Source: DAOSEK01 sp035363095 (GTDB taxonomy: Archaea > Nanobdellota > Nanobdellia > Woesearchaeales > UBA119). Taken from it: a DNA stretch of 64,000 nt. Below the pieces are notes generated by a model, which saw only the letters and a program-made list of their open reading frames with translations, did not search any database and was not told the origin of the DNA. The stretch spans positions 1-64,000 of the forward strand of contig DAOSEK010000003.1 of the NCBI GenBank assembly GCA_035363095.1, written 5' to 3'. The translations under genes were made by a program, and so were the position numbers. Shown here piece after piece: positions 60,235 to 64,000 of this stretch (positions within the stretch are counted from its first letter, which is position 1; each line of letters opens with the position of its first letter).

Positions 60235-60396
60235 TTTTTATAACTATTGATGTAATAGTTTTTTGGCTTTTCTTTGTGGTTTTTGTTGTTTTTTATTTTA
60301 ATCATTATTTGCTAGTTTTTTTGATACAAAGCTTTTAAACATTACGTTTAGACATTAGTCTTTAAACATTTGTGTTTTTAATTCAATAAAAAAACT

Positions 60397-60429
60397 TTCA
60401 AGCTTCTTTCAAGCTTCTTTCAAGCTTAA
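60397..60429. repeat. 11-bp tandem repeat, 3 units
   Basis: CTTTCAAGCTT repeats exactly three times (60397-60407, 60408-60418, 60419-60429). Each unit includes the palindrome AAGCTT. It lies in the 310-bp spacer upstream of the membrane-protein operon, before its TATA box. Nearby TTTAAACATT also recurs imperfectly (about 60335-60375). No ORF in this gap. Confidence 0.85.
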
Positions 60430-60517
60430 ATATTTAAGGTTAAAGCGTAGGTCTTAAGGGCAGGTATAATTTATGATTCTATCAAGTGCGTTTATTTAAG
60501 CATTTAAAAACGAAAGG

Positions 60518-60527
60518 TTTAAATATA
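60518..60527 (+). promoter_or_regulatory. TATA box of the four-gene membrane operon
   Basis: TTTAAATATA at 60518-60527 is centred 26 nt before ATG 60548, so the mRNA should be leaderless. Confidence 0.65.
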
Positions 60528-60547
60528 TTCTCATCAAAAAAAGATTG

Positions 60548-61126
60548 ATGACACAAACAAGTTCACTTAGAGGGACAATAGAATTCTTAACAGCTTTAGG
60601 AGCTTTTGATGTAGTTTTTCCATTTTTGCTTGTATTCACTTTGGTATATGCAGTATTAGAAAGATCAAAAGTATTAGGTGAAGCAAATAATGAATCTAAG
60701 CACAACCTAAATTCTATGGTTGCTTTTGTTTTGGCATTTTTTACTATAGCATCTGCTTATATGGTTGAAATCATAACCTACCTCTCTCAATGGGTAGTAC
60801 TTTTTGTAGTAATCGGAGTCTTTTTTGTGTTTTTGATAGTAACTTTTAATCCAGGAGCAGACTCAAAAAACATATTGAATAGCACTCCTGCAAAAATTAT
60901 TGGAGCGATACTTTCAATTGTTATTATGCTAATTTTATTCCTCACAGCAGTTTTAAAAGATTCAGATCTTCAGGGAGTAGCCAACTTCTTTGATTGGTTT
61001 GCTGGTTTGTTCAGCGAACAAACACTAATGACTTTAGGTTTTTTAGCGTTCATATTATTTTTCATAATGATTGTAACAAAAGGAGGAGGCGGAGGAAAAC
61101 GTACTTCAGGAAGCAAAACAGAATGA
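60548..61126 (+). CDS. Polytopic membrane protein, paralogue 1 of 4
   Basis: Five or six membrane helices starting with an amphipathic segment (LRGTIEFLTALGAFDVVFPF), then LLVFTLVYAVLERSKVLG, MVAFVLAFFTIASAYMV, VVLFVVIGVFFVFLIVTF, IIGAILSIVIMLILFLTAVL and a last helix LMTLGFLAFILFFIMIVT with a glycine-rich tail GGGGGKR. No enzyme motif. It shares the opening F-D-V-x-F-P-F-L-V-F-T-x-x-Y pattern with the three genes downstream. ATG 60548 is chosen over TTG 60545. Family unknown to me. Confidence 0.75.
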   Translation: MTQTSSLRGTIEFLTALGAFDVVFPFLLVFTLVYAVLERSKVLGEANNESKHNLNSMVAFVLAFFTIASAYMVEIITYLSQWVVLFVVIGVFFVFLIVTFNPGADSKNILNSTPAKIIGAILSIVIMLILFLTAVLKDSDLQGVANFFDWFAGLFSEQTLMTLGFLAFILFFIMIVTKGGGGGKRTSGSKTE

Positions 61127-61237
61127 TGTATTAATAATGATAATCTGGATGCTCTTTTTGTTTAATCATAAAAAAATATAGTAAATTAAGTTAATTGACA
61201 TTGTTTTATAAAAATTGAAAATTGAGGTGTATTAATA

Positions 61238-61888
61238 ATGGGTCTTGTAGAAATATTGGAAAATCTTGACAAGTTTGGAGTGGTCGAAGTAATGCTTCCT
61301 TTTATACTGATATTTACAGTTTTATACTCTTTACTTAACAGCATAAAATTTCTATCAAAAGATCCAGAGGATAATAAAAGATATTCTGTTGTAATTGCGC
61401 TTGTAATGAGTTTGCTTGTTATTTTTGGACATGTTGCAGGAGTCACAGTTGCAGGTATAGATATAGTTGATTTTATTAATCAATCTTTACCAGGGATAGC
61501 CGGTCTTGTAGTAGCCATTGTTTTATTCTTTATTGTACTAGCTTTAGTTATGCCAACCATGTTTGAAGAAGGAAAGAGTTTTCCAAGGATAATAATTATT
61601 GTGGCTGTGATAATATCAATTTACATATTTGGTAATGCACTAGGCTGGTTTAAATTTTCACCAAATGTAAACATAGAAGGAACTTGGTTAGGAGAATCAA
61701 GTAACCAAGCAATTCTCTTAGTATTATTTGGTTTCATCGTATTCATAAGGATTATTATTGGTGGTAAGCAAAAAGATCCAAGTACGAACAATAGTGCCCT
61801 GGGAAATATAGGCAAATTCATAGGATGGTTATTTGAAAACTCAGAATATGCGAATACTAAAGGCCCTCCTCCTAATACAAGTGGTTAA
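61238..61888 (+). CDS. Polytopic membrane protein, paralogue 2 of 4
   Basis: Starts GLVEILENLDKFGVVEVMLP followed by FILIFTVLYSLLNSIKFLS and a polar loop, then helices IALVMSLLVIFGHVAG, GLVVAIVLFFIVLALVMPTM, IIIIVAVIISIYIFGNALGW and AILLVLFGFIVFIRIII. Close paralogue of the fourth gene: the two align along their whole length without large gaps. GAGGTG lies 9 nt before ATG 61238. The 110-bp gap after gene 1 is the largest in the operon. Confidence 0.78.
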   Translation: MGLVEILENLDKFGVVEVMLPFILIFTVLYSLLNSIKFLSKDPEDNKRYSVVIALVMSLLVIFGHVAGVTVAGIDIVDFINQSLPGIAGLVVAIVLFFIVLALVMPTMFEEGKSFPRIIIIVAVIISIYIFGNALGWFKFSPNVNIEGTWLGESSNQAILLVLFGFIVFIRIIIGGKQKDPSTNNSALGNIGKFIGWLFENSEYANTKGPPPNTSG

Positions 61889-61935
61889 AAAACCCTTATT
61901 GAACCTAAACTTATCATTTAAAATTTAGATTAAAA

Positions 61936-62502
61936 ATGGCAACACTGCTAGATTTTGGATTCATTGCAAATTTTAGTCCGTTATTCACCTTCATAATAGT
62001 ATTTGTGCTTACCTATGTAGTATTAGGGCTATTAAAGGTAGGAGACAAGGCAATTTTAGAAGGCAAATCAGGATTAACCGCAATTATTGCATTCACATTA
62101 GCGATTTTGTTTTCAATATCTCCTAACATGTCAAAGCTTATAGAACAAATGGCTCCAGGATTTGTGCTTTTTATTGTATTTTTGATGTTTGTCTTAATAA
62201 CAATGAGTACAATAGGTTTGGGCAAGTCTGATTTAATAGGGCTTTTTGGTTCTGATGGTTCCACTAAAGGAATGACCTGGCTTGTCATAATAGTATGCCT
62301 TGTAATAGCAATAGGTGCTGTAAGTAGCATATTTGGTGACCAGTTGTTAGGAGAGGAAAGTGCAAATGGAGATGAGAGTGCTTTTCAAAAGAACCTAAAG
62401 AGCGCCTTTTTTAGCCCAAAGGTTTTAGGAATGGTTTTCATTTTTTTCATTGCAATGTTCACAATTTTGTTTGTAGGTCCAAAGGCAGTTGGAAAAAAAT
62501 AA
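61936..62502 (+). CDS. Polytopic membrane protein, paralogue 3 of 4
   Basis: Begins ATLLDFGFIANFSPLFTFII, then VFVLTYVVLGLLKVGDKAIL, GLTAIIAFTLAILFSISPN, GFVLFIVFLMFVLITMSTIG, TWLVIIVCLVIAIGAVSSIFG and a final GMVFIFFIAMFTILFV. Same overall plan as gene 1 (shorter loops). A central loop with LGKSDLIGLFGSDGSTKG separates the halves. It begins 48 bp after gene 2. Confidence 0.75.
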   Translation: MATLLDFGFIANFSPLFTFIIVFVLTYVVLGLLKVGDKAILEGKSGLTAIIAFTLAILFSISPNMSKLIEQMAPGFVLFIVFLMFVLITMSTIGLGKSDLIGLFGSDGSTKGMTWLVIIVCLVIAIGAVSSIFGDQLLGEESANGDESAFQKNLKSAFFSPKVLGMVFIFFIAMFTILFVGPKAVGKK

Positions 62503-62545
62503 TTTCGATTAAAGCTTTTTAAAATAATAAGGAGATGTGATTATA

Positions 62546-63187
62546 TTGGATTTGATGCAAATTATAACTAATTTAAATGAACTGGGCATTAGAGAAGTAT
62601 TTTTGCCTTTTGTACTTATTTTTACAATTTTGTTCACTATTTTAGACAAGACAAGAATCTTTGTAAGAATAGCATCTAATGAATCAGAAGAAGATAGAAA
62701 TAGGAAAATTGCAGAAAATAAGAAATTCGCTACAATTATATCTCTTGCTATCTCTCTGACAGCTATATTTATGCACATTAGAGGAACAACAATTGGAGGG
62801 TTTGATATTGTCAATTTTATAAATTCTGCAGTTCCAGGTATTACCGGTTTAATTGTAGCAATCTTTGCATTATTCGTGGTACTTGCCTTGGTTATGCCTT
62901 CCTTATTTCCAGAAACTGCAAGGCTTAATATGCCAGTTGGTTTTATCATAATAGTTGTAGCGCTTGTTATATACCTCTATGCAGCGTCTCTTGGATGGAT
63001 GGGACCTTCTGCAAACCTTGGTTTTGTTAATACTTGGCTTGAAAATGAAACATTAGTGTCACTAGGGATTGTATTCTTAGTTGGCGGAGCAGTGATATTT
63101 TGGATAATATCATCAAAAAAACCTCCTAAGACAAAATCTCACTTAGGTGAAATGTGGAAACATATATTTAGAAGACCAGAGTATTAA
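62546..63187 (+). CDS. Polytopic membrane protein, paralogue 4 of 4 (TTG start)
   Basis: DLMQIITNLNELGIREVFLP aligns residue by residue with the N terminus of gene 2, which places the start at TTG 62546; GTG 62537 lies inside the GGAGATGTGAT ribosome site. Later helices (TIISLAISLTAIFMHIRG, GLIVAIFALFVVLALVMPSL, GFIIIVVALVIYLYAASLGW, VSLGIVFLVGGAVIFWIIS) also match gene 2. A basic tail ends the protein. The pair 2/4 arose by a recent duplication relative to 1 and 3. Confidence 0.78.
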   Translation: MDLMQIITNLNELGIREVFLPFVLIFTILFTILDKTRIFVRIASNESEEDRNRKIAENKKFATIISLAISLTAIFMHIRGTTIGGFDIVNFINSAVPGITGLIVAIFALFVVLALVMPSLFPETARLNMPVGFIIIVVALVIYLYAASLGWMGPSANLGFVNTWLENETLVSLGIVFLVGGAVIFWIISSKKPPKTKSHLGEMWKHIFRRPEY

Positions 63188-63346
63188 TCCTTTGATTGTT
63201 ATTATTTCAATTTTTTTATTCAAGAAAAATGTTAAGTAATTGAATATTTGTTTAGATTGTTCTGATAAACAAATTCATTGAAGAATAGAATTAAACAATT
63301 TTTGTTATTTTAGTATTAATTTATTTTAACTTAGGAGGGAGAATAA

Positions 63347-64000
63347 ATGATAAAAAGAATATATGCAAGACAGGTATTTGATTCAAGAGGAAACCCTACT
63401 ATTGAAGGAGAAGTTACAACTGAGCAAGGGATTTTTAGTTCTATGGTCCCTTCAGGCGCTTCAACTGGACTTTATGAAGCAGTGGAGCTAAGAGACCAAG
63501 AAAAAGATTACTTAGGAAAGGGAGTTTTTAAGGCTATTGGAAATGTTAATTCTATTATATCAAATAAGATAGTAGGACTTGATGAAACAAAACAATTTGA
63601 GATTGATGAGATAATGATTAGGTTAGATGGAACAAAAAACAAGTCTAATTTAGGAGCTAATGCGGTTCTTGCAGTTTCAATGGCTGTTGCAAGAGCAGGA
63701 GCAAAAACACTTAATCTTGAGCTTTTTGAATACCTTAAGATACTTTATGATTCATTATCTACAGAAAAAAACATTGATAAAAGCAATATCAAAAAAAAGG
63801 AATTTGTTATGCCTTGTCCTTGTTTTAATGTAATAAATGGTGGAGAGCATGCAGGAAATGATCTTGATATTCAAGAATACATGATTGTTCCCCTAAATGC
63901 CAAAAACTTTTCAGAAGCCATGAAAATTGGAACAGAGATTTATCATACCCTTAAAAAGATTCTTAAAGAAAAATACGGTCCACAAGCTGTTAATGTGGGT
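63347..64000 (+). CDS. eno: Enolase (5' part; continues beyond window)
   Basis: Converts 2-phosphoglycerate to phosphoenolpyruvate. Starts KRIYARQVFDSRGNPTIEGE, then PSGASTGLYEAVELRD (substrate loop), LGANAVLAVSMAVARAGA, FNVINGGEHAGNDLDIQEYM (catalytic His and Glu region). 218 codons are present to the end of the window, about half of the normal 420-430. There is a short insertion (about residues 137-150, Lys/Ser/Asn-rich) between the N-terminal domain and the barrel compared with bacterial enolase. GGAGGG lies 7 nt before the ATG. Confidence 0.96.
   Translation, partial: MIKRIYARQVFDSRGNPTIEGEVTTEQGIFSSMVPSGASTGLYEAVELRDQEKDYLGKGVFKAIGNVNSIISNKIVGLDETKQFEIDEIMIRLDGTKNKSNLGANAVLAVSMAVARAGAKTLNLELFEYLKILYDSLSTEKNIDKSNIKKKEFVMPCPCFNVINGGEHAGNDLDIQEYMIVPLNAKNFSEAMKIGTEIYHTLKKILKEKYGPQAVNVG

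Noticed and set aside
1..64000. Transposase or integrase responsible for the dispersed repeat
   Set aside because: None of the coding genes in the window resembles a transposase, integrase or recombinase, so the repeats, if mobile, need a gene located elsewhere.

Overview
The window is an AT-rich archaeal chromosome segment. Archaeal information-processing genes (TFB, TFS, NMD3, HerA, NurA, SMC, archaeal CCA-adding enzyme, SEC11-type signal peptidase, class III signal-peptide pilins) sit beside genes of bacterial type (GAPDH type I, TGT without PUA domain, MutS1/MutL, RadC). This mix, the small conserved membrane proteins (DUF5652, DUF4870, CBU_0592-like) and the compact enzymes suggest a DPANN archaeon of the Woesearchaeota/Pacearchaeota kind. 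That placement is inference from gene content; no rRNA is present. Two start signals recur: a GGTGAT or GAGGTG ribosome site 5-8 nt before the ATG, and a TATA-like box centred about 26-28 nt before an ATG, i.e. probable leaderless mRNAs. I used both to correct several starts.

Layout. 0.3-9 kb: PGK, DUF167, TFS, signal peptidase, a stand-alone asparagine-synthetase-like protein, HerA, an unknown protein and a HAD hydrolase. 9.5-19 kb: small conserved proteins, a DEAD-box helicase, a GAPDH/CCA-adding enzyme pair, a SEC59/phytol-kinase-like lipid kinase and NMD3. 19-31 kb: SMC, a glycosyltransferase with a PIG-L deacetylase, NurA divergent from a membrane-anchored winged-helix regulator, TGT and small membrane proteins. 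31-39 kb: a second membrane winged-helix protein, a U32 peptidase/TrhP-like protein, then a surface-protein locus (regulator plus four sequon-rich secreted or anchored proteins). 39-49 kb: beta-propeller protein, YjbQ, PHP phosphoesterase, a second surface cassette (tandem-HTH regulator translationally coupled to a third paralogue of the surface protein), RadC and three pilin-like proteins. 49-64 kb: MutL, MutS, tRNA-Arg(UCG), TFB, DUF192, an AmmeMemoRadiSam-type radical SAM enzyme, an FmrO/Rmt-like methyltransferase, a four-gene operon of paralogous membrane proteins, and the first part of enolase.

The most striking non-genic feature is a dispersed intergenic repeat family of about 150-380 bp, with about fifteen whole or decayed copies and no associated transposase. 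Each well-kept copy has up to three hairpins (loops TAAA or GA, arms containing CCTCG/CGAGG) and a long closing inverted repeat (AATCAACAACCTC with its complement). Where flanking genes run in one direction, most copies have the same orientation as the genes. One sub-module is almost identical over about 145 bp at two places flanking NMD3-SMC. It creates several false ORFs.

Cell-surface biology is a theme: secretion, glycan synthesis, heavily sequon-rich surface proteins in two regulated cassettes, and a pilin-like trio. One cassette regulator carries two sigma-region-4-like HTHs and has three copies of an operator-like motif around its own promoter.
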